Source of the DNA: Halosaccharopolyspora lacisalsi
Lineage (GTDB): Bacteria; Actinomycetota; Actinomycetes; Mycobacteriales; Pseudonocardiaceae
Assembly: GCF_014137975.1 (NCBI RefSeq)
Contig: NZ_JACGWZ010000004.1
Coordinates: 310,001 to 374,000 of the forward strand
Direction: 5' to 3'
Length of the DNA stretch: 64,000 nucleotides
Shown in pieces: positions 48,056 through 57,440 of the stretch. The notes under the pieces are model-generated. The model made no database searches and was not told the DNA's origin. It saw nothing but the letters and a program-made list of their open reading frames with translations. Every line of letters starts with the position of its first letter. Position 1 is the first letter of the stretch. Made by a program: the position numbers and the translations under genes.

Positions 48056-48574
48056 CGGGCTTGACCTTCCAAGACATGCCGGGGATGGGGTAGGCGTACC
48101 GATGCCGTCGCAGATAGCGGCATCGAAGTCTGCCCCGGTCGGATCATGCCTTCGGTTGTCACGCTCCGGTAGGCGCCTCGCCAGGTATTCGGTATGACGG
48201 TTCCGTCCCCGTAGTGGACACGGTAGCGGTTGACGAACGCTTCTCGGAGGGCGTGACGGACCTTCTCGGTGCTCCGGTGGTCGGGAAAGAAGGTCTTGGA
48301 CCTGGTTTTCTGCTTACCGCCGCGTGTGGTGGCGGTGGCAGGTGCCTGATAGCGGCCTGCCGAATCGCGGAACTCCGGTTCTCCCGTCTTGATCCCGCCG
48401 GTCTCCACGTCGCCGGGCCGGGCTCTCGTGGAGGGTGGCGTCGTCGCTGCCGACGGTGACCTTGTGCAGCTCGGTGGCGGCTTCGTCGAGCAGCGTTCGA
48501 GCACGCAGCAGGCCGTCGTGGGGCAGGGTGCCGAGCGGCTTGTGGATATCCTGCTGGACGTCCTCGATCGACAT
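48045..48574 (-). pseudogene. Frameshifted toxin-like gene, possibly EndoU nuclease type
   Basis: Three frames together make one protein. Frame 1 from ATG 48574 encodes MSIEDVQQDIHKPLG... and a coiled N-terminus, as in actinobacterial polymorphic toxins. A second frame (from about 48415) gives the middle, with KTRSKTFFPDHRSTEKVRHA, which resembles bacterial EndoU-type toxin domains. A third frame gives the end RYAYPIPGMSWKVKPDEH and a stop at 48045. At least two frameshifts therefore break the gene. The EndoU link rests on a short pattern and is tentative; the frame breaks are directly visible. Confidence 0.6.
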
Positions 48575-48844
48575 CGCGCGCTCTTTCCGCCGTCGCGACC
48601 CGAACGACTCAGGAACACCGACGGCGGTGATCGGCACCATTCCCCGAACGGGTGGTGTCGTGGCGGTACAGCGGTGCAGCGTGTGCGGGAACGCGCTTAC
48701 GCCGTGTTCAGTGCTCGGTAGTCCTGGCGCCACGCCCTCGTGAGTGCGCGGTCCGGTGTGAACCGCTCCGGGCGTTTCTGAGTACCGATCCCCCGAGGAC
48801 CCACGTGTCGCGGTCGGAGGTGGACGGGGATGATAGAGGGCGCG

Positions 48845-51367
48845 ATGACGCTCACCGACCAGCTCCCCGCCAGCCCCGAAACCGACGCCGACACCCTGTT
48901 CGAGTCCTTCGTCTCCTGGACCGCCGAGCAGGACATCGAGCTCTATCCGGCGCAGGAGGAGGCGCTGATGGAGGTGGTGTCCGGCTCCAACGTGATCCTG
49001 AGCACCCCCACCGGCTCCGGCAAGAGCCTCGTCGCCGTCGGTGCGCACTTCGCGGCGCTGGCCTCCAAGCGGCGCAGCTTCTACACCGCCCCCATCAAGG
49101 CGCTGGTCTCGGAGAAGTTCTTCGCCCTCGTCGACGTCTTCGGCCCCGACAACGTCGGGATGATGACCGGGGACAGCAACGTCAACCCCGACGCGCCCAT
49201 CATCTGCTGCACCGCCGAGATCCTGGCCAACATCGCGCTGCGCGACGGCGCGCGCGCCGAGGTCGACCAGGTCGTTATGGACGAGTTCCACTTCTACGCC
49301 GATCCGGAGCGCGGGTGGGCCTGGCAGGTACCGCTGCTGGAGCTGACTCAGGTGCAGTTCATGCTCATGTCGGCCACGCTCGGTGACGTCAGCCACTTCG
49401 AGAAGGACCTGACCCGGCGCACCGGCAGGGAGACCGCGGTGGTCAGCTCCGCCGAGCGTCCGGTGCCGCTGACCTTCCGATACGCCATGACCCCGCTGCA
49501 CGAGACGATCGAGGAACTGCTCGGCGGCAACCAGGCACCGATCTACGTCGTCTACTTCAACCAGGCCTCGGCGCTGGAGCAGGCGCAGGCGCTGGTGAGC
49601 ATGAAGGTCGCCTCCCGCGAGCAGCGCGACCGGATCGCCGAGGCCATCGGCGACTTCCGGTTCACCGCCGGGTTCGGCAAGACGCTGTCGCGCCTGCTTC
49701 GCCACGGCATCGGCGTGCACCACGCCGGGATGCTGCCGAAGTACCGGCGCCTGGTCGAGCAGCTGGCCCAGGCCGGGCTGCTCAAGGTCATCTGCGGTAC
49801 CGACACGCTGGGTGTCGGGATCAACGTGCCCATTCGCACGGTGCTGCTGACCGGGCTCACGAAGTTCGACGGCAACCGCACCCGCCACCTCAAGGCACGC
49901 GAGTTCCACCAGGTCGCGGGCCGGGCCGGGCGTGCGGGTTACGACACGGCCGGTTACGTGGTGGTGCAGGCCCCGGAGCACGTCATCGAGAACGAGCGGG
50001 CGCTGGCCAAGGTCGGTGAGGACCCGAAGAAGCGTCGCAAGGTCACCCGCAAGAAGGCGCCGGACGGGTTCGTGTCCTGGAGCGAGAAGACCTTCGACAA
50101 ACTCGTCGAGGCCGAGCCCGAACCGCTGCGGTCGAGTTTCGTGGTCAGTCACGCCATGCTGCTCAACGTCATCGACCGTCCCGGCGACGCGTTCGAGGCG
50201 ATGCGGCATCTGCTCACCGACAACCACGAGGACCGGCCCTCGCAGCGGCGCCACATCCTGCGCGCGATCGCGATCTACCGCGCGCTGCTGGCGGCCGGGG
50301 TGGTCGAGCGCCTGGACGAACCCGACGAACAGGGTCGCTCGGTGCGGGTGACCGTGGACCTGCAGTTCGACTTCGCGCTGAACCAGCCGCTGTCGCCGTT
50401 CGCGCTGGCCGCGATCGAGCTGCTCGACTCGGAGTCGCCCTCCTACGTCCTCGACGTCGTCTCGATCATCGAGGCGACCCTGGACAACCCGCGCCAGGTG
50501 CTGTCCGCGCAGCAGTTCAAGGCCAGGGGCGAGGCCGTCGCGCAGATGAAGGCCGACGGCATCGAGTACGAGGAGCGCATGGAGCTGCTGGAGGACGTCA
50601 CCTACCCGCAGCCCCTCGCCGAAATGCTGGAAGCGGCCTACGAGACCTACCGCCAGGGCCACCCCTGGGTCAGCGAGCACGAGCTGTCGCCGAAGTCGGT
50701 GGCCCGCGACATGTCCGAGCGCGCGATGAACTTCGTCGAGTTCGTCAACCACTACAACCTGGCGCGGTCGGAGGGCCTGGTGCTGCGGTACCTGGCCGAC
50801 GTGTACAAGGCCTTGCGGCACACGGTGCCCGACGACGCCAAGACCGAGGAGATGGAGGACTTCATCGAGTGGCTGGGAGAGCTGGTGCGCCAGGTCGACT
50901 CCAGCCTGCTCGACGAGTGGGAACGGCTGAAGAACCCGGGCGGGGCCGGCGCGACGTCCACTTCGACTCCCGAGGCCCCCACTGGGGTGACCGCGAACAA
51001 GCGCGCGTTCCGCGTGCAGGTGCGCAACGCGCTGTTCCGGCGCGTCGAACTGGCCGCTCGTCGGCGCTACGAGGAGCTCGGCGAGCTGGACGGCGACAAC
51101 GGGTGGGACGCCGACGAGTGGGCCGATGCCCTGGAGGAGTACTTCGAGCAGCACGACGAGATCGGCGCAGGTGCCGACGCGCGGGGACCGGCGCTGTTCA
51201 TGCTCGACGAGAGCTCCGATCCCTGGGTGGTTCGCCAGATCTTCGAGGACCCGGCCGGGGACAAGGACTGGGGCATCAGCGCCGAGATCGACCTCGCGGC
51301 CTCCGACGAGGCGGGCGCCGCCGTCGTCCGCGTCACCGCCGTCGACCAGCTTCAGGGTATTGCTTGA
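48845..51367 (+). CDS. DEAD/DEAH-box helicase with DUF3516
   Basis: An 840-residue superfamily 2 helicase. The Walker A is STPTGSGKSLVAV, motif II DEFH (VVMDEFHFYAD), motif III FMLMSATLG, and motif VI is represented by FHQVAGRAGRAGYDTAG. The C-terminal half is the actinobacterial DUF3516 region. It belongs to the Ski2/HelY-like RNA or DNA helicase group. ATG 48845 (AGAGGG upstream) is preferred over ATG 48830. It is a conserved housekeeping-type gene of unknown exact substrate. Confidence 0.93.
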   Translation: MTLTDQLPASPETDADTLFESFVSWTAEQDIELYPAQEEALMEVVSGSNVILSTPTGSGKSLVAVGAHFAALASKRRSFYTAPIKALVSEKFFALVDVFGPDNVGMMTGDSNVNPDAPIICCTAEILANIALRDGARAEVDQVVMDEFHFYADPERGWAWQVPLLELTQVQFMLMSATLGDVSHFEKDLTRRTGRETAVVSSAERPVPLTFRYAMTPLHETIEELLGGNQAPIYVVYFNQASALEQAQALVSMKVASREQRDRIAEAIGDFRFTAGFGKTLSRLLRHGIGVHHAGMLPKYRRLVEQLAQAGLLKVICGTDTLGVGINVPIRTVLLTGLTKFDGNRTRHLKAREFHQVAGRAGRAGYDTAGYVVVQAPEHVIENERALAKVGEDPKKRRKVTRKKAPDGFVSWSEKTFDKLVEAEPEPLRSSFVVSHAMLLNVIDRPGDAFEAMRHLLTDNHEDRPSQRRHILRAIAIYRALLAAGVVERLDEPDEQGRSVRVTVDLQFDFALNQPLSPFALAAIELLDSESPSYVLDVVSIIEATLDNPRQVLSAQQFKARGEAVAQMKADGIEYEERMELLEDVTYPQPLAEMLEAAYETYRQGHPWVSEHELSPKSVARDMSERAMNFVEFVNHYNLARSEGLVLRYLADVYKALRHTVPDDAKTEEMEDFIEWLGELVRQVDSSLLDEWERLKNPGGAGATSTSTPEAPTGVTANKRAFRVQVRNALFRRVELAARRRYEELGELDGDNGWDADEWADALEEYFEQHDEIGAGADARGPALFMLDESSDPWVVRQIFEDPAGDKDWGISAEIDLAASDEAGAAVVRVTAVDQLQGIA

Positions 51368-51524
51368 TCCGTTGCGGGCCTCGGTGGTCCGTGACGTTCA
51401 CGAGGCGTGAAGAGCTGGCGTATCGGGTACGGGTGCCATAAGATCACGAGTGCTCTCGTCAACGAGCTCGCATGCAGCGGTGTCGGTCTTTCCGTCGGCG
51501 AAAGGACACCGGAAGGAGTCAAAC

Positions 51525-51947
51525 ATGGCACAGCACCCACCGGTCGTCATCGTGGGCGTGGACGGTTCCGCCGAGTCGAGCCGTGCACTGCGCTGGGCGG
51601 CGGATTACGTCACCCAGCTCGGTGGTGTGGTGCACGCGATCACCGTCTGGCACCAGCCCGTCCAGTTCGGGTACCGGCTGGCCACGTCGGACTCGGACCT
51701 CGAACAGCGCGCCAGGAGGTCGCTGGAGGACACCATCGCCCCGGTACGTGCGGACTACCCGAATCTGGACCTCAAGAGCCGGTTACTGCGTGGCCACGTC
51801 GTTGACGAGATGGTCGGACTGTCGAACCAGGCCGACCTGATGGTGCTGGGCAACAAGGGCCACGGAGCATTCACCGGAATGATGGTCGGTTCGGTCGCGC
51901 TCAAGCTCGTGCACCACTCGCGCTGCCCGGTGACCGTCATCCGGTGA
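51525..51947 (+). CDS. Universal stress protein (UspA family)
   Basis: A 140-residue single-domain universal stress protein. The start is VVIVGVDGSAESSRALRWAA. The ATP-binding signature is G-2x-G-9x-G-S, in LGNKGHGAFTGMMVGS. ATG 51525 follows GGAAGGAG. Related actinobacterial proteins respond to hypoxia or other stress. It converges on the methyltransferase gene. Confidence 0.93.
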   Translation: MAQHPPVVIVGVDGSAESSRALRWAADYVTQLGGVVHAITVWHQPVQFGYRLATSDSDLEQRARRSLEDTIAPVRADYPNLDLKSRLLRGHVVDEMVGLSNQADLMVLGNKGHGAFTGMMVGSVALKLVHHSRCPVTVIR

Positions 51948-51959
51948 CGCACCGCGAGT

Positions 51960-52832
51960 TCAGCGCGGGAGTCGTGCGGTGAGCATGTGGCCGTGGGCGG
52001 CGATCTGCTCGCTGAGCCCGCGCAGTTCGCGGTTCAGGGCCTCGGCCACGTCCCTGGCGGGTTCCCTGGCCACCGTCCACCCGCGCGCGGCGAGCGTTTC
52101 TCCCGCGTCGGCTCGTTCTTCGCTCGACATGAGAGCGCTCAGGTCGATCCCCATCCCCTGGGCGAACTCCTGGATCTCGCCCTGGTCGTCGAGCATCGTC
52201 CGGGTCGCGGTGACGTTCTCGATGGCGAGGTGACTGCCGGGTGCGGAGAAGCCGTGCACGGTCTCCAGGAGCCGTTGCTCGGCTTCGGCCGGTAGGTACG
52301 GCAGCAGCCCCTCGGCCAGCCACGCGGTGGGGAGACCGGTGTCGAAACCCGCGTTCTTCAGCGCGCTCGCCCAGTCCTCGCGCAGGTCCGTGGCCACGGT
52401 GTGACGCTCGCAGTCGGCTCGGACGCCCTCGTTCCGCAGGACCGAGTCCTTGAACTCGAGCACCTTCGGTTGGTCGATTTCGAACACGCGCGTCCCCGAG
52501 GGCCAGGGCAGCCGGAACGCCCGTGTGTCCAGTCCGGAGGCGAGGATGACCACCTGACGCACCCCGCTGTCCCAGGTCTGCTCGAACCAGGTGTCGAAGA
52601 AGCGGGAGCGCACACCGATGTAGTCCGTCAGCTGTCCCCAGAACGACGAGTTCTCGACCCCGTCGCTCCCGGGCATCGGAATCGGCGAGTCCGCCGCGCG
52701 CACCAGGGGTTCGGCGTGGGGATCGTCGACCAGCCCGTCACCGCGTTCGGTTTCCAGCGCACGTCCCACGGCCACGGCCAGAGCGGTGGCACCGATGCCC
52801 GAGACGATGTCCCACTGCTGATTGCCCGCCAT
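51960..52832 (-). CDS. Class I SAM-dependent methyltransferase (TIGR00027-like)
   Basis: A 290-residue methyltransferase of the large mycobacterial/streptomycete S-adenosylmethionine family. Typical segments are VVILASGLDTRAFRL (SAM-binding glycine loop, here ASGLDTR) and VFEIDQPKVLEFK (acidic loop), with PTAWLAEGLLPYL in the third strand. Start ATG 52832 has AAAGGTG upstream. These enzymes are often leucine-carboxyl-methyltransferase-like or O-methyltransferases; the substrate is unknown. Confidence 0.9.
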   Translation of the reverse strand: MAGNQQWDIVSGIGATALAVAVGRALETERGDGLVDDPHAEPLVRAADSPIPMPGSDGVENSSFWGQLTDYIGVRSRFFDTWFEQTWDSGVRQVVILASGLDTRAFRLPWPSGTRVFEIDQPKVLEFKDSVLRNEGVRADCERHTVATDLREDWASALKNAGFDTGLPTAWLAEGLLPYLPAEAEQRLLETVHGFSAPGSHLAIENVTATRTMLDDQGEIQEFAQGMGIDLSALMSSEERADAGETLAARGWTVAREPARDVAEALNRELRGLSEQIAAHGHMLTARLPR

Positions 52833-53023
52833 GCGAACACCTTTCTCGTTGGGCCGCTGTGTGGCCGATTCGACCTTCTCCTTCACGGTAAACTTGTAGT
52901 TGCGCTAAACAACCATATGTGATCGAAATAACCCTGTTATATTTCGAGTAAACCGGATTTCCGTAAAACATTTCCGAAAACGGGCAAAAGCGTCCGGTGT
53001 CATTTCTCTTCGGGAGGGCGCTG

Positions 53024-53608
53024 CTAGCCCGCGTGGGCGTTCACGGAGGCCAGCGCGGTGTGGGCGGATCGTTCGGCCGAGTCGGCAGCCGCCGCGGCCT
53101 CGTGGGCACGGTCCAGGGGAAGACCGGCTGAGGCGAGGTTGACGCGGACGAGAGCGGCGGCGGCACGGGAGGCGCCGTGGGCGAGTGTGGCAGCCGTGAC
53201 CGCGTCGCCGCGCAGGGCGGAAGCGATCCTCGTGGCGATGTCCGCCGCCATTTCGGCGATGTCCGAGGCGAGCAGGGCGAGGCGCAGGGGTGGTTCGGCG
53301 GCTTCGGCGAGCGCGTCGCACAGTGCCGCGGCACGGTCGGCGTCCTGCCGGTCACGTCGTCCGGCGGCGAGGACTGCGGCGTAGGACTCCGAATCGGCCA
53401 CGGCGAGCTCCCCCGCGCGCTCGCGGAGTCGCTCGGCTCGTGCCGCGAGCGCGTCGGAGTCATCGAGGTCCGGTGAGAGCCGTGCGGTCATGGCGACGAG
53501 ACCCGCGGCCGCCGCCGAGGTGACCGCGTTGACCCCACCGCCGGTGACGGAGGGCGTCGGCTCGGCCACCTCGTCCAGGAACTCCCGGAGTGGCTGGTCG
53601 AAGGTCAA
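53024..53608 (-). CDS. Methenyl-THF cyclohydrolase / cyclodeaminase-family protein
   Basis: A 194-residue protein of the formiminotransferase-cyclodeaminase C-terminal type (FchA-like). The start PLREFLDEVAEPTPSVTGGGVNAVTSAAAAGLVAMTA is characteristic. It starts at TTG 53608, overlapping the fhs stop (TTGA). In this operon it most likely converts methenyl-THF to formyl-THF, between MetF-side carriers and Fhs. Confidence 0.88.
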   Translation of the reverse strand: MTFDQPLREFLDEVAEPTPSVTGGGVNAVTSAAAAGLVAMTARLSPDLDDSDALAARAERLRERAGELAVADSESYAAVLAAGRRDRQDADRAAALCDALAEAAEPPLRLALLASDIAEMAADIATRIASALRGDAVTAATLAHGASRAAAALVRVNLASAGLPLDRAHEAAAAADSAERSAHTALASVNAHAG

Positions 53609-55302
53609 CTCAATCCCACGACCTCCCCCCGCTCGTCGATGTCGATGCGTTCGGCGGCCGGTTGCGAACCGAGTCCCGGCATGGTGCGCATGTCACCGCA
53701 GATCGGGTAGATGAAACCGGCACCCACCGAGGCCCGCACCTCGCGCACCGGCAGGGTCCACCCGGTCGGGGCCCCGAGCAGCTTGGGATCCGAACTCAGC
53801 GACAGGTGCGTCTTGGCGATGCAAACCGGCAGGTTGCCGTACCCGTTGGCGGTGTAGTCCTCCAACGCGCGGGCGGCCGCGGGCTGGTAGGACACGCCGT
53901 CGGCCCCGTACACGCGGGTGGCGATCGTCTCGATCTTCGTGTGCAGGTCGGCAGAGTCCGGGTACAGCAACTGGAACCCGCTGGGCTCCTCGGCGGCTTC
54001 GGCCACGGCCTCGGCGAGCTCCACCGCTCCCTTGCCGCCGTCGGTGTAGTGCTTGCTCACGGCCACCCGTGCCCCGGCCTCCTCGGCGACCCGGCGGATC
54101 GCCTCGTGCTCGCTGGCGTGGTCGGTCGGGAACGCGTTGATCGCCACGACCGGGGAGACCCCGTGCACCCGGATGTTGTCGATCTGCTTGCGCAGGTTGG
54201 CAGCGCCCGCCATCACGTCGTCCGGATTCTCGGCGAGCATCCCGTCGGGCAGGTCCTTGCCCGCCACCACGCGGTAGCGGCCGGAGTGCGCCTTGAGCGC
54301 GCGCACGGTCGCCACCAACACGGCGGCGTCGGGCTGGATCCCGGAGGTGCGGCACTTGATGTTGAAGAACCGCTCGGCTCCCATGTCGGCACCGAAGCCG
54401 GCCTCGGTGACGAGGAAGTCGGCAGACCGGCTGGCGATGCGGTCGGCGACGATGGAGGAGTTACCGTGCGCGATGTTGCCGAACGGTCCGGCGTGCACCA
54501 GCACCGGCGTGTTCTCCACGGTCTGCATCAGGTTGGGCTTGATGGCCTCGCGCATGATCACGGTCATCGCGCCGGCGGCGCCGAGCTGTTCGGCCGTGAC
54601 CGGCTCGTTGTCCTTGGTGTAGCCGACGACGATCCGGCCCAGCCGCCTGCGCATGTCCTGCAACGAGGTGGACAGCGCCAGCACCGCCATGACCTCGCTG
54701 GCCGCGGTGATGTCGAACCCGCACTGCCGGGGTGAGCCGTCGAGCTTGCCCCCGAGCCCGGAGACGACGTTGCGCAGCTCCCGGTCGTTGACGTCGATCA
54801 CGCGACGCCAGGTGATCCGCTGCGGGTCGAGACCGAGCCGGTTGCCCTTGTGCAGGTGGTTGTCCACCATCGCCGAGAGCATGTTGTGCGCCTGGGTCAC
54901 GGCGTGCATGTCCCCGGTCAGGTGCAGGTTCAGCGCTTCCATCGGCACGACCTGGCTGTAGCCACCTCCGGCGGCACCGCCCTTGATGCCGAAGGTCGGT
55001 CCCATGGAGGGCTGGCGGATCGCCACGGCGGAGCGCTTGCCCAGTTGCTGCAGCGCCTGCCCGAGCCCGACGGTGGTGGTCGTCTTGCCCTCGCCCAGCG
55101 GGGTCGGGGTGATGGCCGAGACGACCACGTACTTCGCCTGCGAGGAGGGCTGCTGTTCCTCCAGCGCGTCCAGGGAGATCTTGGCGACGTCGTGCCCGTA
55201 GGGTTCGAGCAGGTGGGAACCGATCCCGAGCCGCCCGGCGACCTCGTCGAGGGGAGAGCGCGGGGCCGCGCGGGAGATGTCCAGGTCGGAGGGGATGCTC
55301 AT
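53605..55302 (-). CDS. fhs: Formate-tetrahydrofolate ligase
   Basis: A 565-residue Fhs. The ATP-binding segment TPLGEGKTTTTVGLGQAL and the family motifs RQPSMGPTFGIKGGAAGGGYSQV and GNSSIVADRIA are present. It reversibly couples formate, ATP and THF to 10-formyl-THF; here it probably runs toward formate with ATP gain. Its ATG overlaps the MetF stop (ATGA), and the downstream TTGA overlap couples it to the cyclohydrolase. Confidence 0.97.
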   Translation of the reverse strand: MSIPSDLDISRAAPRSPLDEVAGRLGIGSHLLEPYGHDVAKISLDALEEQQPSSQAKYVVVSAITPTPLGEGKTTTTVGLGQALQQLGKRSAVAIRQPSMGPTFGIKGGAAGGGYSQVVPMEALNLHLTGDMHAVTQAHNMLSAMVDNHLHKGNRLGLDPQRITWRRVIDVNDRELRNVVSGLGGKLDGSPRQCGFDITAASEVMAVLALSTSLQDMRRRLGRIVVGYTKDNEPVTAEQLGAAGAMTVIMREAIKPNLMQTVENTPVLVHAGPFGNIAHGNSSIVADRIASRSADFLVTEAGFGADMGAERFFNIKCRTSGIQPDAAVLVATVRALKAHSGRYRVVAGKDLPDGMLAENPDDVMAGAANLRKQIDNIRVHGVSPVVAINAFPTDHASEHEAIRRVAEEAGARVAVSKHYTDGGKGAVELAEAVAEAAEEPSGFQLLYPDSADLHTKIETIATRVYGADGVSYQPAAARALEDYTANGYGNLPVCIAKTHLSLSSDPKLLGAPTGWTLPVREVRASVGAGFIYPICGDMRTMPGLGSQPAAERIDIDERGEVVGLS

Positions 55303-56141
55303 GCCGGGACCTCCTGCATGCGTGCGGCCATGTCCTGAAGGCACTGCTGAGTCTTGGTGATCTCGTTGAAGGTGAACAGGTGCCAGCCCACGATCCCGTA
55401 GGCGTCGTCGACGATGTAGGGGGAGAGCTCGTCGAAGAGGTTCTCGGGGGTGTAGCGGGACAGCAGCTTGGTGACCACGCCGTGCTGCTTGCGCAGGAAC
55501 CGCATCGAATCGCCCAGGCCGATCTTCATCGAGATCCGCAGGAGTTTCGTCGGATCCACCGCACCCGGCGCTCCGATGTGGACGGGCAGCGTGACGCCCC
55601 GAGCCCGGAGTGCCTTCACCCACGAGGCGATCGTGTCCGGGTCGTAGCAGATCTGGGAGACGATGTAGTCGGCGTAGCGGGACTTCTCGTCGGTGGCCTG
55701 GATGGTGGCCGCGTCGGAGATGAAGGCGTGCGTCTCCGGGTAGCCGGTGATGCCCACGCGAGAGGGCCGGATCCCGAGCTCGTCCATCGCGCGCAGCAGG
55801 CTCAACGAGTCGGGGAACTCCCCGGCGGGACTCTGGGCGTCACCGGCGACGACGAAGACCTCGGACAGCCCCCACCGCGCGCACCTGTCGACCAGTTCCG
55901 ACAGGTGCGCGCGGTCGGTGATCATGCGGGCTGCCAGGTGCGGGACGGCGTGGAATCCCTCGTCCCGCAGCCGCGCGGCGGTGTCCAGGGTCGCGTCGAC
56001 CCCCTTGGTGGGCGAGGACGTGACCGTCACCGTCGTGCTGGCTGGCAGGTACCGGGCCTGCTCGACGACCCCGCGCAGTGGGAGTACCTCGAAGCGGGCG
56101 TGCGTGAGGTAGTCGCGAAGCCGCTGGGTGCGAGTGCTCAT
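55299..56141 (-). CDS. metF: Methylenetetrahydrofolate reductase-like protein
   Basis: A 280-residue MTHFR-family flavoprotein. Visible landmarks are VTVTSSPTKGVDATLDTA, VPHLAARMITDRAHLSELV, VFVVAGDAQSP and a C-terminal YTPENLFDEL region. In catabolic clusters such enzymes oxidise methyl-THF to methylene-THF. Its ends overlap both neighbours (ATGA), placing it between the GcvT-type demethylase and Fhs in one transcript. Confidence 0.92.
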   Translation of the reverse strand: MSTRTQRLRDYLTHARFEVLPLRGVVEQARYLPASTTVTVTSSPTKGVDATLDTAARLRDEGFHAVPHLAARMITDRAHLSELVDRCARWGLSEVFVVAGDAQSPAGEFPDSLSLLRAMDELGIRPSRVGITGYPETHAFISDAATIQATDEKSRYADYIVSQICYDPDTIASWVKALRARGVTLPVHIGAPGAVDPTKLLRISMKIGLGDSMRFLRKQHGVVTKLLSRYTPENLFDELSPYIVDDAYGIVGWHLFTFNEITKTQQCLQDMAARMQEVPA

Positions 56142-57346
56142 GATGTCACCGTCGCTTCCTGTCGCAGCACACGCTTGGGGATGTCCTTGTTGGTGTCCAG
56201 GAAGGGCTTTTCGACCACGACCGCCTCCTGCGGGCCGTGCTGGGTCTCCACGACCAGCGGAGTTCCGGGCTCCTGGTAGCTGATCGGCACCATCGCGTAG
56301 CCGATGTTGCGCTCCAGCCGCGGCGAGTGGCAGGCCGAGGTGACATCACCGATGCGCAGCCCGTGCGGGTCGTGCACGTTGAACGACTCGATCATCGACC
56401 CGTCGTTGAAGGTGCCCACGTCGGGGCCGCCGATCTCGACGCCGACCAGCTTGCGGGAGACGCCCTCCTCCTTGATCCGGGTCAGGGCCTGCTTGCCGAT
56501 GAAGTCGGCCTCCTGGTCGAGCTTGACCATCCAGGTGGCCTCGAAGCCGTAGCCGACCTCGAAGGGGTTGGTGTTGTAGGTGATGTCGTTGCCCCAGGAC
56601 AGGATTCCGGCCTCGATGCGGCGGATGTGGCACGGTCCGATCACGCGCATGTCGTGGGGGCGACCGGCCTCCCAGATCTTCTCCCACAGCCGGACGCCGT
56701 CCCGGCTGGCGTTGTGCAGGTAGATCTCGTAGCCGAGCTCGGCGCTGAAACCGGTCCGCGAGACCACGACCTGCATCCCGTCGAGCTCGCGGTCGACGGT
56801 GTAGTAGTAGGGGACGTCGAGGATGGACTCGCCGAACAGGTCCACCATGACCTCGCGCGACTTGGGACCCTGGACCTGGACCGGTCCCACGTCGGGCTCG
56901 CGGATCTGCACGTCCATGCCCATGTTGTAGGCGAGTCCCTTCGCCCACAGCAGCACGTCACTGTCGGCCAGCGACAGCCAGAAGTGGTTCTCGCCCAACC
57001 GCAGCAGGACGGGATCGTTGATGATGCCGCCGTCCTCGGCGGTGATGAACGTGTACTTGCACTGGCCGATCTTGCACTTGGTCAGGTCACGAGGCACCAG
57101 CATGTTGGTGAAGTCGAAGGCGTCCGGGCCGGTGATCTCCACCTGCCGCTCGACTCCCACGTCCCACAGGGTCACACCCTCCAGCAGGTGCCAGTACTCG
57201 GCGACGGGATCGCCGTAGTGCCGGGCGTGGTAGGTGTGGTTGTACACGCTGTACAAGCCGACACCGTGGCGGCGGGAGGCGTGGAAGAACGGGGACTTGC
57301 GAATCCGAGGGTACTGCAGGATTCCCGGGTTCGGGTTGATGCTCAT
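56138..57346 (-). CDS. GcvT-family THF-dependent demethylase, DmdA-like
   Basis: A 402-residue aminomethyltransferase-fold protein. The segments RIRKSPFFHASRRHGVG, VYNHTYHARHYGDP, LWDVGVERQVEITGPDA, MLVPRDLTKCKIGQC and WLSLADSDVLLWAKG mirror the layout of dimethylsulfoniopropionate demethylase DmdA rather than of glycine-cleavage T protein. It would transfer a methyl group to THF. Genes for MetF, Fhs and cyclohydrolase follow, coupled by overlaps, giving a ready route to oxidise that methyl. The substrate (DMSP, a methylamine osmolyte, or a methoxy compound) is not proven. Confidence 0.85.
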   Translation of the reverse strand: MSINPNPGILQYPRIRKSPFFHASRRHGVGLYSVYNHTYHARHYGDPVAEYWHLLEGVTLWDVGVERQVEITGPDAFDFTNMLVPRDLTKCKIGQCKYTFITAEDGGIINDPVLLRLGENHFWLSLADSDVLLWAKGLAYNMGMDVQIREPDVGPVQVQGPKSREVMVDLFGESILDVPYYYTVDRELDGMQVVVSRTGFSAELGYEIYLHNASRDGVRLWEKIWEAGRPHDMRVIGPCHIRRIEAGILSWGNDITYNTNPFEVGYGFEATWMVKLDQEADFIGKQALTRIKEEGVSRKLVGVEIGGPDVGTFNDGSMIESFNVHDPHGLRIGDVTSACHSPRLERNIGYAMVPISYQEPGTPLVVETQHGPQEAVVVEKPFLDTNKDIPKRVLRQEATVTS

Positions 57347-57440
57347 GGTGCTGTGCTCCTCACTGTGCTTTTTCCGGGGAGGACGAGACTCGCCCGCACG
57401 CGTCGGGCGAGGGGACTGCGCTGGGTGCCGTCGCGATGGA

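Noticed and set aside
56138-57346. Calling the GcvT-family gene a proven DMSP demethylase
   Set aside because: Layout resembles DmdA, but key substrate residues were not checked against structure; kept as DmdA-like.
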